64,000 nt of DNA from Mycolicibacterium cosmeticum (GCF_000613185.1 NZ_CCBB010000002.1:496001-560000); one strand, 5' to 3'. Shown: positions 41,432 through 50,504, numbered from the stretch's first letter. Numbers and translations: made by a program. Notes: a model not told the origin generated them from the sequence alone.

Positions 41432-43298
41432 CGCCGAACCTGATACCGACACCGGACCCGAAACGGACACCGCGCCGGAAACCACGACCGAGCCGGAGCC
41501 CGCCGGGCCCGGTCGGCTGGCCCGGTTCGGCGACCGGCTCCGCCGGGCGCTGCTGCCCCGGCTGACGCGCCTGCTGGTGTCGGTGCTCGCCGGCGCGCTG
41601 ATGTGCGTCAGCTTCCCGCCGTGGGGATGGTGGTACTGCGCGTTCCCGGCCCTGGCGGCCTTGGGGTGGGTGCTGACCCGCACGCAAACCACCCGGGCCG
41701 GTGGATTCGGCTACGGCCTGGTGTTCGGGTTGGCCTTCTACGTGCCGCTGCTGCCGTGGATCGGCAGCCTTGTCGGCACCCTGCCCTGGCTGGCCCTGGC
41801 TTTGCTGCAAGCGCTCTTCCCGGCGCTGTTCGGACTGCTGGCCGTGCTGGTCCGGGGACTGCCCGGCTGGCCGGTCTGGTTCGCCGCCGAGTGGGCGGTC
41901 GGTGAGTGGCTCAAATCGGTGGTGCCGTTCGGGGGCTTCCCCTGGGGTGTCGTCGGCTTCAGCCAAGCCGGAGGCCCGCTGCTCCCGCTGGCCCAGATCG
42001 GCGGCGCCCCGCTGGTGTCGGTAGCCGTGGCGCTGGTCGGCTTCAGCCTGACCGCGATCGGCTTGGAGATCGTGCTGTGGTGGCGGCACGGTCACCCCGA
42101 TCACGCCGCCGCCACGACCGACGCCGCGCGACCCGAAGTCGTCTTGCCCGGGGTGTGCATCTGCGTGGTGCTGCTGGGCACCGCGCTGGTGTGGCCGGCG
42201 GTGCGCCAGGCCGGGGCCGGGGCCGGCGCCCAACCCTCGATCACCGTGGCCGCGGTGCAGGGCAACGTGCCGCGGCTGGGACTGGATTTCAACGCGCAGC
42301 GTCGCGCGGTGCTGGACAACCACGTCGCCGAGACACTGCGGCTGGCGGCCGACGTCCAGGCCGGTCGCGCCCCGCAGCCCATGGTGGTGATCTGGCCGGA
42401 AAACTCCTCGGATATCGACCCGTTGATCAACGCCGATGCGGGTGCCGAAATCGCCCAGGCCGCGCGCGCCGTGCACGCACCGATCCTGGTCGGCACCGTA
42501 CTGCGGGCACCCGGCTACACGCCGAAGAATCCGGCGGCGACGAACACCGTGATGGTCTGGGATGACGTGACCGGCCCCGGTCAACGGCATGACAAGAAGA
42601 TCGTGCAGCCGTTCGGTGAGTACCTGCCGTGGCGCAGCTTCTTCCGGCACATCTCGTCCTACGCCGACCGCGCCGGGTTCTTCGTGCCCGGGACGGGAGA
42701 CGGCGTGGTGCAGGCGGCCGGTGTTCCGATCGGCGTCACCACCTGCTGGGAGGTCATCTTCGACCGGGCCGCGCGCGAGGCTGTGCTCAACGGCGCGCAA
42801 CTGCTCACCGTGCCCACCAACAACGCCACCTTCGACGAGGCGATGAGCGCCCAGCAGCTGGCGTTCGCGCGGCTCCGCGCCGTCGAGCACGATCGCTACG
42901 TCGTGGTGGCGGGCACCACCGGCATCAGTGCCGTGATCGCCCCGGACGGCCGCGAGCTGGCCCGGACGAAGTTCTTCGAACCGGCCTATCTGGATGCCTC
43001 CGTGCGGCTGAAATCAGGTCTGACCGTCGCCACCGTGTGGGGCCCGGCCATCCAGATCGGGCTGATCGTGATCGGCGTTGCCGCTGTGATTGCGGCCATG
43101 CTGCACAATGGGGGCTTCTTCGTGCGACGGCACGAGGGGAGCTTCGTGCGAAGGCGCCGGACGGCCGCCTCCGCCGGCTTGGATTTGCAGCCCGACGCGG
43201 GCAGAGCAGGACAGCCCGACGCGGGCAGTGCAGAAAAGCCCGACGCGGGCAGTGCGGAAGAGCCCGACGCGGGCAGTGAGGACAAGGGAAGCACATGA
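41424..43298 (+). CDS. lnt: Apolipoprotein N-acyltransferase Lnt
   Basis: 624 residues from ATG 41424. It adds the third acyl chain to lipoproteins in the cytoplasmic membrane. An acidic N-terminus ([19 protein letters not shown]) precedes about six membrane helices and a nitrilase domain with the Glu-Lys-Cys triad: [24 protein letters not shown] and TTCWEVIF. The C-terminal tail carries four PDAGS/PDAGR repeats. In M. tuberculosis this domain is fused to Ppm1; here the stop overlaps the ppm1 ATG by four bases, an unfused pair as in M. smegmatis. Confidence 0.93.
   Translation: MADAEPDTDTGPETDTAPETTTEPEPAGPGRLARFGDRLRRALLPRLTRLLVSVLAGALMCVSFPPWGWWYCAFPALAALGWVLTRTQTTRAGGFGYGLVFGLAFYVPLLPWIGSLVGTLPWLALALLQALFPALFGLLAVLVRGLPGWPVWFAAEWAVGEWLKSVVPFGGFPWGVVGFSQAGGPLLPLAQIGGAPLVSVAVALVGFSLTAIGLEIVLWWRHGHPDHAAATTDAARPEVVLPGVCICVVLLGTALVWPAVRQAGAGAGAQPSITVAAVQGNVPRLGLDFNAQRRAVLDNHVAETLRLAADVQAGRAPQPMVVIWPENSSDIDPLINADAGAEIAQAARAVHAPILVGTVLRAPGYTPKNPAATNTVMVWDDVTGPGQRHDKKIVQPFGEYLPWRSFFRHISSYADRAGFFVPGTGDGVVQAAGVPIGVTTCWEVIFDRAAREAVLNGAQLLTVPTNNATFDEAMSAQQLAFARLRAVEHDRYVVVAGTTGISAVIAPDGRELARTKFFEPAYLDASVRLKSGLTVATVWGPAIQIGLIVIGVAAVIAAMLHNGGFFVRRHEGSFVRRRRTAASAGLDLQPDAGRAGQPDAGSAEKPDAGSAEEPDAGSEDKGST
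43191..43286 (+). repeat. Four 24-bp tandem repeats in lnt 3' end
   Basis: Units start at 43191, 43215, 43239 and 43263 (each beginning CCCGACGCGGGCAG) and encode a PDAGS/PDAGR plus three-residue spacer repeated four times in the C-terminal tail of Lnt. The unit length suggests slippage and variation in copy number between strains. Confidence 0.85.
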
Positions 43299-44083
43299 CC
43301 ACTCCTGGGACAGGAGCGGACCGCCCGGACGTTCCGGCGTCGCCGAGCCGGCGCACGCTGGTGATCATCCCGACGTACAACGAGCGGGAGAACCTCCCGC
43401 TGATCGTGCGCCGCGTACACGCCGCCCGGCCCGACGTCCATGTGCTGGTGGTCGACGACGGAAGCCCCGACGGCACCGGCCAGCTCGCCGATGAACTCGC
43501 CCTGGCCGACCCCGACCGGGTGCACGTGATGCACCGGATCAGCAAGGACGGACTCGGTGCGGCTTACCTCGCCGGGTTCGCCTGGGGTCTGGGCCGGGAG
43601 TACTCCGTGCTGGTGGAGATGGATGCCGACGGCAGCCACGCCCCCGAGGAGCTCAGCCGTCTGCTCGAAGCGGTCGACGCCGGCGCCGATCTGGTGATCG
43701 GGTCGCGGTACGTGCCGGGCGGGACGGTGCGCAACTGGCCGTGGCGCCGGCTGGCGCTGTCCCGGACCGCCAACACCTATTCACGGGTGCTGCTCGGCGT
43801 GGACATCAACGACATCACCGCCGGCTACCGCGCCTACCGCCGCGAGGTCCTGGAGAAGATCGATCTCGGCGCGGTGGAGTCGAAGGGGTACTGCTTCCAG
43901 ATCGACCTGACCTGGCGCGCGATCAACGCCGGATTCACCGTCGTCGAGGTGCCCATCACGTTCACCGAACGGGAACTGGGCGTATCGAAGATGAGCGGAT
44001 CGAACATCCGCGAAGCGATGTCGAAGGTCGCCGAATGGGGTATCCGGGGCCGGCTGGACCGCGCCCGCGGCATCACGCACTGA
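43295..44083 (+). CDS. ppm1: Polyprenol monophosphomannose synthase Ppm1
   Basis: 262 residues. GT2 glycosyltransferase: [13 protein letters not shown] at the N-terminus, [25 protein letters not shown] (metal DXD) and [16 protein letters not shown]. It transfers mannose from GDP-mannose to polyprenol phosphate, the donor for later mannosylation of lipoarabinomannan and glycoproteins on the outer side. No membrane domain of its own; it partners with Lnt, whose gene overlaps it. A conserved [12 protein letters not shown] segment supports the DPMS/Ppm1 group. Confidence 0.95.
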   Translation: MTTPGTGADRPDVPASPSRRTLVIIPTYNERENLPLIVRRVHAARPDVHVLVVDDGSPDGTGQLADELALADPDRVHVMHRISKDGLGAAYLAGFAWGLGREYSVLVEMDADGSHAPEELSRLLEAVDAGADLVIGSRYVPGGTVRNWPWRRLALSRTANTYSRVLLGVDINDITAGYRAYRREVLEKIDLGAVESKGYCFQIDLTWRAINAGFTVVEVPITFTERELGVSKMSGSNIREAMSKVAEWGIRGRLDRARGITH

Positions 44084-44096
44084 GAACCGGGGTGGT

Positions 44097-44125
44097 TGTG
44101 CCCGCCCCAGTTCGGGACGGGCACA
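44097..44125. terminator. Hairpin between convergent ppm1 and rbpA
   Basis: TGTGCCCG (44097-44104) pairs with CGGGCACA (44118-44125) across a 13-base loop. It lies in the 54 bases between two convergent stops; no T-tract, so the evidence for termination is moderate. Confidence 0.45.
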
Positions 44126-44137
44126 TCACGCCCCGAG

Positions 44138-44476
44138 TCAGGACCCGCGGCGGCGGGTCTTGATGATCTCCAGGCGCTCCTTGAGCAATTCGTCGAGTTC
44201 CTCGACCGAGCGGCGCTCCAGCAGCATGTCCCAGTGCGTCCGGGGCGGCTTCACCTTCTTGGGCTCCGGCACGTCCCCCTCGATGAGGGTCCCTTCCAGG
44301 CCGTTACGGCACAGCCAGGTGCCGGGGATCTCGGCATCGTCGGCGAACGGAACATCGAATTCCTCGCCGTTCTCGGTGCGGTAACGCGCGACCTGACGGG
44401 GCGCCAGATCGTGGTTACGATCGGTCTCGTAGCTCACTGCTCCGAGGCGACTGCCTCGCAGGACACGGTCGGCCAT
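44138..44476 (-). CDS. rbpA: RNA polymerase-binding protein RbpA
   Basis: 112 residues starting MADRVLRGSRLGAVSYETDR, near-identical to RbpA of mycobacteria. It binds the sigma subunit and the beta' zinc-binding region of RNA polymerase to stabilise the open complex and lowers rifampicin sensitivity. Segments WLCRNGLEGTLIEGD and THWDMLLERRSVEELDELL (sigma-interaction helix) are visible. ATG 44476 is chosen with AGAGGAG upstream. The end converges on ppm1. Confidence 0.96.
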   Translation of the reverse strand: MADRVLRGSRLGAVSYETDRNHDLAPRQVARYRTENGEEFDVPFADDAEIPGTWLCRNGLEGTLIEGDVPEPKKVKPPRTHWDMLLERRSVEELDELLKERLEIIKTRRRGS

Positions 44477-44622
44477 CGTCCACACTCCTCTTACCGGCTG
44501 AATTTCGTCCGGAGTTTCAACGCGGATGCTGCCCGCGAAGTTCCCGACTCGACCTACCAGGATACCGCCTGCCCCGCGCCGCTACCGGGGACGCCGGCCG
44601 CGCAGGTCTACAGTCGTGTTTC

Positions 44623-44976
44623 GTGACCGCAGCCGTGCCCTCCCCGCCGCGTCGCCGGACCCGCCCGCAGCCCTGCCGCTGGTGCGGCCGGGAGGTTGCC
44701 GACGCCGGCATGGGGCGGCGTCGGCAGTATTGCAGGCAGTCCTGCCGGCAGCGCGCCTACGAACAGCGCGCACAGGTCAAGGGCACGTCGCTGGCGCCCG
44801 ACGCGGTGGTGCTGACGGCCGACGAGGCCGCCGATCTGGCCGATCGGGTGTATCAGGTGCGCTGCGCTGCCGAGGACATCGCGACCGCCGTCGCGGAGGG
44901 AGCCCAGGGTTCCGAACTCCGCGCCCTGTGTGACGTCCTGGTCGAGGCCGCCAAGGCCGCCGACGGTTGGCGCTGA
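44623..44976 (+). CDS. Small zinc-finger-like protein, unknown
   Basis: 117 residues from GTG 44623. A zinc-finger-like motif lies in the N-terminal part: PCRWCGREV ... RQYCRQSCRQRAYEQR (two CX2-3C pairs), followed by an Ala/Glu-rich helical tail. Basic residues around the motif suggest DNA or RNA contact. I know similar short actinobacterial proteins by pattern only; no function. A TTG at its 3' end starts an alternative version of the next gene, but the GTG at 45006 is favoured there. Confidence 0.75.
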   Translation: MTAAVPSPPRRRTRPQPCRWCGREVADAGMGRRRQYCRQSCRQRAYEQRAQVKGTSLAPDAVVLTADEAADLADRVYQVRCAAEDIATAVAEGAQGSELRALCDVLVEAAKAADGWR

Positions 44977-44993
44977 CACAGGCTTTTCACAGC

Positions 44994-44999
44994 TACGAT
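44994..44999 (+). promoter_or_regulatory. -10 hexamer of the DNA-binding/hydrolase fusion gene
   Basis: TACGAT is six bases before the GTG at 45006. This supports the GTG start over the upstream TTG at 44967. Confidence 0.45.
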
Positions 45000-45005
45000 G
45001 ACGCG

Positions 45006-46205
45006 GTGCCCAGCACCGCGCCCGACGGCCCCTCCGGTGTGTGGCGTTTCGACGACTTCGTGCTCGACACCCAGCGCTACGAACTGCGCCACGAGGGGTC
45101 GGTCATCCGGGTCGAACCGCAGGTGTTCGACGTACTGACCCAGCTGGTCAGCCATCACGACCGGTTCGTCACCAAGGAAGAACTGTTCGACACGGTGTGG
45201 GGTGGCCGGTTCGTCGGCGAGGCCGCCCTGACCAGCCGGATCAAGGCCGCCCGGCGCGCTCTCGGCGACGACGGCGAATCCCAGCGGTACATCCGCACCG
45301 TCCGCGGCCGTGGGTACCAGTTCGTCGGCACGCTGACCACCACCCAGCCCGCCGCGACGCCGCCGCCTCGCCAGCACATCGCGTTCTGCCGGGCCGCCGA
45401 CGGTGTACGCCTGGCCTACGCGGTCGCCGGTGCCGGGCCACCGCTGGTGCGCGCCGCCAACTGGATGACCCATCTGGGCTACGACATCGAAAGTCCGGTG
45501 TGGCGGCACTGGGTTCGCGACCTCGCGGCCGGGCGCACCTTCATCCGCTACGACGAGCGCGGCTGCGGTCTCTCGGACTGGGAGGCGGTGGACTTCACCT
45601 TCGACGATTGGGTCACGGACCTGGAGACGGTGGTCGAAGCGCTTGGGCTCGAACGTTTCCCGTTACTCGGTGTGTCGCAGGGTGGGGCGGTGGCGGTGGC
45701 CTACGCCGCCCGGCACCCGGACCGGGTCAGCCACCTGATCCTGTGCGGCTCGTACGCCCGCGGCCGGGCGATCCGCGCCATCAACGATGACGAAAGGCGC
45801 GCTGCGGCACTGGATCTGGATCTGGCCCGGGTGGGCTGGGGGCGCGACGACCCGGCTTTTCGGCAGGTTTTCGCCGCCCAATTCCTGCCCGACGGAACCC
45901 GCGCCGACTGGGAGGCGTTCGATCATCTGCAGCGCCGCACCACCTCACCGGAGAACGCGGTGCGCTTCCTCGACGAGTTCGGTCGCATCGACGTGCGTGA
46001 CCTGGCCCGCGACGTGGCATGTCCCGCTCTGGTCATGCATTCCGCCGACGATCACCGCGTTCCCATCCGCTACGGCGAGGAGTTGGCCGCCCTGATCCCG
46101 AACTCACAACTGGTGGCGTTGCCGAGCAACAACCACCTGCTCACCGAGGGCGAACCGGCATGGCAGACGTTCCTGTCCGAGCTGTCCGCATTCCTGGCGT
46201 CCTGA
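45006..46205 (+). CDS. Winged-helix DNA-binding domain fused to alpha/beta hydrolase
   Basis: 399 residues from GTG 45006. The N-terminal ~100 residues are an OmpR/PhoB-type winged helix (VWRFDDFVLDTQRYELRHEG, FVTKEELFDTVWGGRFV, YIRTVRGRGYQFVG), as in CadC-like activators. The rest is an alpha/beta hydrolase: nucleophile elbow GVSQGGAVA (Ser), Asp in HSADDHRVP and His in SNNHLLTEGE, with a cap domain between. No receiver and no membrane helix. A regulator whose effector is bound or hydrolysed by the hydrolase domain is the natural reading. If the triad is active it may also be an enzyme. Cytosolic. Confidence 0.86.
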   Translation: MPSTAPDGPSGVWRFDDFVLDTQRYELRHEGSVIRVEPQVFDVLTQLVSHHDRFVTKEELFDTVWGGRFVGEAALTSRIKAARRALGDDGESQRYIRTVRGRGYQFVGTLTTTQPAATPPPRQHIAFCRAADGVRLAYAVAGAGPPLVRAANWMTHLGYDIESPVWRHWVRDLAAGRTFIRYDERGCGLSDWEAVDFTFDDWVTDLETVVEALGLERFPLLGVSQGGAVAVAYAARHPDRVSHLILCGSYARGRAIRAINDDERRAAALDLDLARVGWGRDDPAFRQVFAAQFLPDGTRADWEAFDHLQRRTTSPENAVRFLDEFGRIDVRDLARDVACPALVMHSADDHRVPIRYGEELAALIPNSQLVALPSNNHLLTEGEPAWQTFLSELSAFLAS

Positions 46206-46285
46206 AGTAGCGGAGCAGGTATTTCTCCACGCAATCTCCACAGATTTTCCATGTGCCGACGTGCGCCGGCGACCATGCTGATCGC

Positions 46286-46999
46286 ATGAAAAAGTTCACC
46301 CGCATCCTTCTCGCCGGCGCCGCCGCGATGCTCGCCCTGGGCACCGTGGCCTGCTCCGGTGGCACGTCCCCGGAAGCCGGGTCCACCTCGGCCACCGCGG
46401 CAACATCGCCCAGTGCCACGTCTGTACCGCAGCCTTTTCCCCAGTCGGCCCGCTACATGGCCGACACCGAGAAGGACGGTAAGAAGATGGCGATCGGCAT
46501 CTCCGTCGACGGCGACTCCGTGACCGCCTATGCCTGCAACGGCGTCGACGACGAGGCCTGGTTCTTCGGCAATCAGACCGCCGGCAACATCGACATCACG
46601 TCCAAATTCCGTGACACCCTCGACGCGTCGTTCACCGGCTCCGATGTCACGGGCTCGCTGACCATGAACGGCATCACCTACGACTTCACCGCCGCACCCG
46701 TCTCCGCACCGGCCGGCATGTACACCGCCGCGCTCGACGGGGTCCGCGCGTCGTGGATCGTGCGGCCCGACGGATCGGTGACCGGCGTGCAGTTCAACGG
46801 CGGCATCACCGGCCGCGATTTCGAGCAGGCCGAACTGCAACAGCTCAACGCCGCCCAGTTCCAGGCCCAGGTCCGCAACAAGCGCAAGCTGCAGCAGGCC
46901 GACCAGACCGTGAAATTGGCCAACAACACACTGAGCTCGCGGATCAACGGACGCGAAGTGACCGGACAACTCGTCACCGGCACCACCCGGTTCGGCTGA
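46286..46999 (+). CDS. Predicted lipoprotein, unknown function
   Basis: 237 residues from ATG 46286. Signal peptide MKKFTRILLAGAAAMLALG followed by TVACSGG, a lipobox-like Cys near residue 23 although position -3 is Thr, not Leu. Next comes a Ser/Thr/Ala-rich linker (SAATSPSAT type), then a beta-rich domain with only one further Cys (VTAYACNGV). No recognised family. A hairpin terminator follows directly. Sited after the DNA-binding/hydrolase gene, but with an 80-base gap. Confidence 0.7.
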   Translation: MKKFTRILLAGAAAMLALGTVACSGGTSPEAGSTSATAATSPSATSVPQPFPQSARYMADTEKDGKKMAIGISVDGDSVTAYACNGVDDEAWFFGNQTAGNIDITSKFRDTLDASFTGSDVTGSLTMNGITYDFTAAPVSAPAGMYTAALDGVRASWIVRPDGSVTGVQFNGGITGRDFEQAELQQLNAAQFQAQVRNKRKLQQADQTVKLANNTLSSRINGREVTGQLVTGTTRFG

Positions 47000-47013
47000 C
47001 CGCACGCGACGCG

Positions 47014-47044
47014 AGGGCCCCGGCAACCGCGATGCCGGGGCCCT
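47014..47044 (+). terminator. Rho-independent terminator
   Basis: GGGCCCCGGC (47015-47024) pairs with GCCGGGGCCC (47034-47043), plus an A-T at the base, around a 9-base loop; a T-rich stretch (TCGTTTTCTT) follows. It ends the lipoprotein gene. Confidence 0.85.
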
Positions 47045-47128
47045 GTCGTTTTCTTCGCGGCGACGCGAATGCTGTTGCCGCCGTGGCCACGCGCGTAGGT
47101 TGGCGGGCCGAGCCTGTGAGGAGTCGCG

Positions 47129-48223
47129 TTGTCCGCCGAGTTTTTCTGGTTCCTGCCCACCAGCGGCGACAGCCGGTCCATCGTCGGGTCGTCGCACGCC
47201 TCCGCGCAGCAGCATGTGCCGCCCGGTTTCCGCGAACCGAGCCGCGGCTACCTCGCCGAGGTGGCCAGGGCCGCCGACCGCCTGGGCTATGCCGGAGTGC
47301 TCACGCCGACCGGAACCTGGTGTGAAGACGCCTGGTTGACCACCGCGGCGCTGCTGTCGGAGACGGAGCGGCTGAAATTCCTGGTGGCATTTCGGCCCGG
47401 CCTGGTGCCACCCACGCTGGCGGCACAGCAGGCCGCCACCTTGCAGCGGTTCTCCGGCGGCCGCGTGCTGCTGAACATCGTCAGCGGCGGTGACGACACC
47501 GAGCAGCGCCGGTTCGGCGACTGGCTGGACCATGATGCCCGCTACGCCCGCACCGGTGAATTCCTGCGTCTGGTCAAAGCGATCTGGGCGCAGGAATCGG
47601 TCGACTTCGACGGCGAGCACTACCGGGTGCGCGACGCCCGGGTCTCGGCCCCGCCGGACCCGTGGCCGCAGATCTACTTCGGCGGTTCCTCACCGGCCGC
47701 GCTGCCCATCGCCGCCCAGCACGTCGACGTGTACCTGACCTGGGGTGAGCCACCGGCGGACGCGGCCGCCAAGATCGCCACGGTGCGGGCACTGGCGCAG
47801 GCCCGCGGCCGTGAGATTCGTTTCGGTATCCGGTTGCACACCATCAGCCGGGACACCTCGGCCGCGGCGTGGGCGGTGGCCGAGCAGCTGTTGGCCGGTC
47901 TTTCACCGGAGCAGATAGCGAAAGCGACTGCCTTACACCAGAATTCGGAATCGGAAGGGCAGCGCAGGATGACGGCGCTGCACGGCGGCCGGGTGGACGG
48001 CCTGGAGATCTATCCGAACCTGTGGGCCGGGGTGGGCCTGGTGCGCAGCGGGGCGGGCACCGCGCTGGTGGGCAGCCACGAAGAGGTGGCCGCCCTGATC
48101 GACGAGTACCACTCGCTGGGCTTCGACGAGTTCATCCTGTCCGGCTATCCACACCTGGAGGAGGCGTACTGGTTCGCCGAAGGCGTGCTTCCGCTCCTGA
48201 AGGCGAAGGGTATCGCCGGTTAG
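47129..48223 (+). CDS. ssuD: FMNH2-dependent alkanesulfonate monooxygenase, SsuD-like
   Basis: 364 residues from TTG 47129 (GTGAGGAG ribosome site; the residues SAEFFWFLPTSGDSR begin the family). Bacterial luciferase-like fold of the SsuD group, which releases sulfite from alkanesulfonates. Typical parts: GYAGVLTPTGTWCEDAWL, FRPGLVPPTLAAQQAATLQRFSGGR, NIVSGGDDTEQRR, and RTGEFLRLVKAIWA. No reductase (SsuE) gene is next to it. It fits with the sulfate-ester dioxygenase elsewhere in the window as sulfur scavenging. The stop overlaps that of the convergent lipoprotein gene. Confidence 0.85.
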   Translation: MSAEFFWFLPTSGDSRSIVGSSHASAQQHVPPGFREPSRGYLAEVARAADRLGYAGVLTPTGTWCEDAWLTTAALLSETERLKFLVAFRPGLVPPTLAAQQAATLQRFSGGRVLLNIVSGGDDTEQRRFGDWLDHDARYARTGEFLRLVKAIWAQESVDFDGEHYRVRDARVSAPPDPWPQIYFGGSSPAALPIAAQHVDVYLTWGEPPADAAAKIATVRALAQARGREIRFGIRLHTISRDTSAAAWAVAEQLLAGLSPEQIAKATALHQNSESEGQRRMTALHGGRVDGLEIYPNLWAGVGLVRSGAGTALVGSHEEVAALIDEYHSLGFDEFILSGYPHLEEAYWFAEGVLPLLKAKGIAG

Positions 48224-48903
48224 CAGGACAGCCTGATCCCGATATCGGGCGGAGCCTGCGCGGGGGCCAGGCAGCCGAACCCGTCCACTCCGGCGGGGCG
48301 CATCCGAGCCGCCGTCCGGTGGGCGTAGTTCACGCACACCACCGCGTCACCGTCGGCGCGGCAGGCGAAGTCCCCGAACTTCACCGTCTCGCCGGCACCC
48401 AGCTGGGGTCCACTACCGTTGCCGAACGGCCCCGGATCACCGTGCAGCGAGCCGATATTGACGCCGGTCCCGTCGAAGTCCACCCAGTTGCCCTTCCACA
48501 TCGTGTAGGTGTCCGGGGGTTTCGGCGGCGGGTTGGTCAGCTTCACCAGGCAGGCCAGCGCACCGTCGTTGTACTGGGCGCTGCTGATGCAGCTGACCGT
48601 CTCGGTGGTGAAGGCGACACCCTGCACGTCGGTGCTGACACCGTCGCGGGTGGTGGAGCCGAATTTTGCGGCCGGCACCGCCGTGCCGGCGTCCACCCAC
48701 CGGGTCACCTCCGCGATCGGCGCACCCGCCGACGGCGCGTGGGGCACCGCCGAGGACGGCGCCGGGGGACTGGTCGGCGCCGGCCGGGAACTGCCCGGGG
48801 TGACGGCCGTCAGCGGCGGTGGGGCGGACACCGCGGCCCCCTTCATATCCTGCGAGCATCCCGCGACCAGGGCGGACGCCATCACCAGCACTGCCATCCG
48901 CAT
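48220..48903 (-). CDS. Lipoprotein, unknown function
   Basis: 227 residues from ATG 48903. Signal peptide with a clear lipobox (MASALVAGCSQ, Cys near residue 16), then a Pro/Ser/Thr/Ala-rich linker (APTSPPAPSSAVPHAPSAGA) and a folded domain of about 150 residues containing six Cys (TVSCISS, GALACLV, FACRADG, VVCVNYA, GFGCLAP, RLSC end). No known family recognised. Its start is 33 bases from the divergent lipT, with both genes showing TANNNT hexamers six bases before their ATG. Confidence 0.8.
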   Translation of the reverse strand: MRMAVLVMASALVAGCSQDMKGAAVSAPPPLTAVTPGSSRPAPTSPPAPSSAVPHAPSAGAPIAEVTRWVDAGTAVPAAKFGSTTRDGVSTDVQGVAFTTETVSCISSAQYNDGALACLVKLTNPPPKPPDTYTMWKGNWVDFDGTGVNIGSLHGDPGPFGNGSGPQLGAGETVKFGDFACRADGDAVVCVNYAHRTAARMRPAGVDGFGCLAPAQAPPDIGIRLSC

Positions 48904-48909
48904 GCGGCC

Positions 48910-48915
48910 AGGGTA
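48910..48915 (-). promoter_or_regulatory. -10 hexamer of the lipoprotein gene
   Basis: On the minus strand TACCCT is six bases before the ATG at 48903; the divergent lipT hexamer is 9 bases away on the other strand. Confidence 0.45.
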
Positions 48916-48924
48916 GCCGTTCGC

Positions 48925-48930
48925 TACCGT
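48925..48930 (+). promoter_or_regulatory. -10 hexamer of lipT
   Basis: TACCGT is six bases before the ATG at 48937, compatible with a leaderless transcript. The two divergent promoters share a 33-base gap. Confidence 0.45.
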
Positions 48931-48936
48931 CGGGCC

Positions 48937-50457
48937 ATGCACGAACACACCGTCCGCGTGAAGATACGCACCGGGACGATCGAGGGTTTCACCCGTGACG
49001 GAGTGCACCGCTGGCGCGCCATCCCGTACGCGAAGGCGCCGGTCGGCGCCCTGCGGTACCGCGCACCACAGCCGGCCGAGCCCTGGCCGGGAGTGCGTTA
49101 CTGCCACGGGTTCGGCAACTGCGCCCCGCAGCAGCGCCGGTACACCATGCTCGGCATCGGCAAATACCAGCCGATGAGCGAGGACTGTCTGACGCTCAAC
49201 GTGGTCGCCCCCGAACAACCCGGCGGCGAGCCGCAACCGGACCGGATGCCGGTGATGTTCTTCATCCACGGCGGCGGCTACATCATGGGCAGCTCGGCCA
49301 CCCCGCTCTACGACGGTGTCGCGCTGGCCCGGCGCGGTTGCGTGTACGTATCGGTGAACTACCGGCTGGGGGCGCTGGGATGTCTGGACCTGTCGGCGCT
49401 GTCCACTCCCGAGCATCCGGTCGAGGACAACCTGTACCTGCGTGACCTGATCCTGGCGCTGAAGTGGGTTCGCGAGAACATCGCGGTGTTCGGCGGCGAC
49501 CCGGACAACGTGACGATCTTCGGCGAGAGCGCCGGCGCGCACGCGGTGGCCACGTTGATGGCGGTGCCCGACGCCGAAGGGTTGTTCGCGCGGGCGATTT
49601 CCCAGAGCGCGGCCAGTGGCATGGTGCGCAGCCCGGAACAAGCGGCCATGTTCGCCGAGCAGTTCGCCGGCCTGCTGGGCGCTTCCCGGGCCGACGGTGC
49701 GGCCGCCGCGATGGCGGCCCGGCCCGCCGAGCTGCTGGCCGCACTGGACACCCTGATCGCCCGGGCCGGCAAGGAGATGCCGGGCGCCTTCCCGGTCGGG
49801 CCGACCTCGGGCACCGAGTTGCTGCCCGAGGACCCGGTGCAGGCCATGCGCGCCGGCCGGGCGCACCCGATCCCGCTCATCGTCGGCAGCAACGCCGACG
49901 AGGGCCGGCTGTTCACCCGGTTCATGCAGCTGTTGCCGACCACCGAGCAGAGCATCGAGATGCTGCTGGCCACCGCCGGTGCCGAAACCCGCGACCGGGT
50001 CATCGCCGCATACCCGGATTATCCGGGGCGGGCCGCCTGTATCCGGCTGGGCGGCGACTTCGCCTTCGGCACCGCCGCCTGGGATATCGCCGAGGCGCAC
50101 AGCCGACATCGGCCGACCTACGTCTACCGCTACGACTATGCGCCGCGAATCCTGAACTGGTCGGGGTTGGGCGCCACCCACGCCACCGAGTTGCTCGCGG
50201 TGTTCGGCGTGTACCGCACCCGTCTGGGCGGGTTGCTGACGGCCGCCGCGGACGGGGCGTCGGCCCGCCGGGTGAGCCGTCAGGTACAGACCCGCTGGGG
50301 TGGCTTCAGCCGGACCGGCAACCCGGGTGAGGGCTGGCCTCGCTACGAGGAGAGCATGCGGGCCGTGCTGGTGTTCGATCGCAATACCCACCTCGAATAC
50401 GATCCGGCGGCCGAACGGCGCCGTGCCTGGTCGGGTTTCACCCTCGCGGTCGGTTGA
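48937..50457 (+). CDS. lipT: Type B carboxylesterase LipT
   Basis: 506 residues, close to M. tuberculosis LipT (511). Carboxylesterase type B fold: RWRAIPYAKAPVGALRYR and EDCLTLNVVAP near the N-terminus, oxyanion HGGGYIMGSS, nucleophile FGESAGAHAV, acid GSNADEGRLF and His in GATHATELL. It hydrolyses esters in the cytosol. The true substrate is unknown. A much longer upstream frame exists but begins inside the SsuD gene and is not used. Divergent from the lipoprotein gene. Confidence 0.93.
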   Translation: MHEHTVRVKIRTGTIEGFTRDGVHRWRAIPYAKAPVGALRYRAPQPAEPWPGVRYCHGFGNCAPQQRRYTMLGIGKYQPMSEDCLTLNVVAPEQPGGEPQPDRMPVMFFIHGGGYIMGSSATPLYDGVALARRGCVYVSVNYRLGALGCLDLSALSTPEHPVEDNLYLRDLILALKWVRENIAVFGGDPDNVTIFGESAGAHAVATLMAVPDAEGLFARAISQSAASGMVRSPEQAAMFAEQFAGLLGASRADGAAAAMAARPAELLAALDTLIARAGKEMPGAFPVGPTSGTELLPEDPVQAMRAGRAHPIPLIVGSNADEGRLFTRFMQLLPTTEQSIEMLLATAGAETRDRVIAAYPDYPGRAACIRLGGDFAFGTAAWDIAEAHSRHRPTYVYRYDYAPRILNWSGLGATHATELLAVFGVYRTRLGGLLTAAADGASARRVSRQVQTRWGGFSRTGNPGEGWPRYEESMRAVLVFDRNTHLEYDPAAERRRAWSGFTLAVG

Positions 50458-50459
50458 CT

Positions 50460-50479
50460 TGACACCTGTCACATGTGAC
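50460..50479. promoter_or_regulatory. Two overlapping palindromes, candidate operator
   Basis: TGACACCTGTCA (50460-50471, arms TGACA/TGTCA) overlaps GTCACATGTGAC (50468-50479, perfect 12-bp palindrome). They lie just after lipT, 13 bases before the -10 hexamer at 50492, where an activator or repressor would bind. Confidence 0.6.
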
Positions 50480-50491
50480 CCGCGCCACTGC

Positions 50492-50497
50492 TAGGTT
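50492..50497 (+). promoter_or_regulatory. -10 hexamer of the phosphotransferase fusion gene
   Basis: TAGGTT is seven bases before the GTG at 50505; it supports the GTG start over a GTG 30 bases upstream, which lies inside the palindrome. Confidence 0.45.
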
Positions 50498-50504
50498 CAC
50501 AGGG

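Noticed and set aside
43191..43286. CRISPR array or intergenic minisatellite
   Set aside because: Direct 24-bp tandem repeats in frame inside lnt; they encode a protein repeat.
47869..48936. Upstream extension of the lipT frame into the SsuD gene
   Set aside because: Opposite or overlapping two conserved genes; the family start and a -10 hexamer fit ATG 48937.
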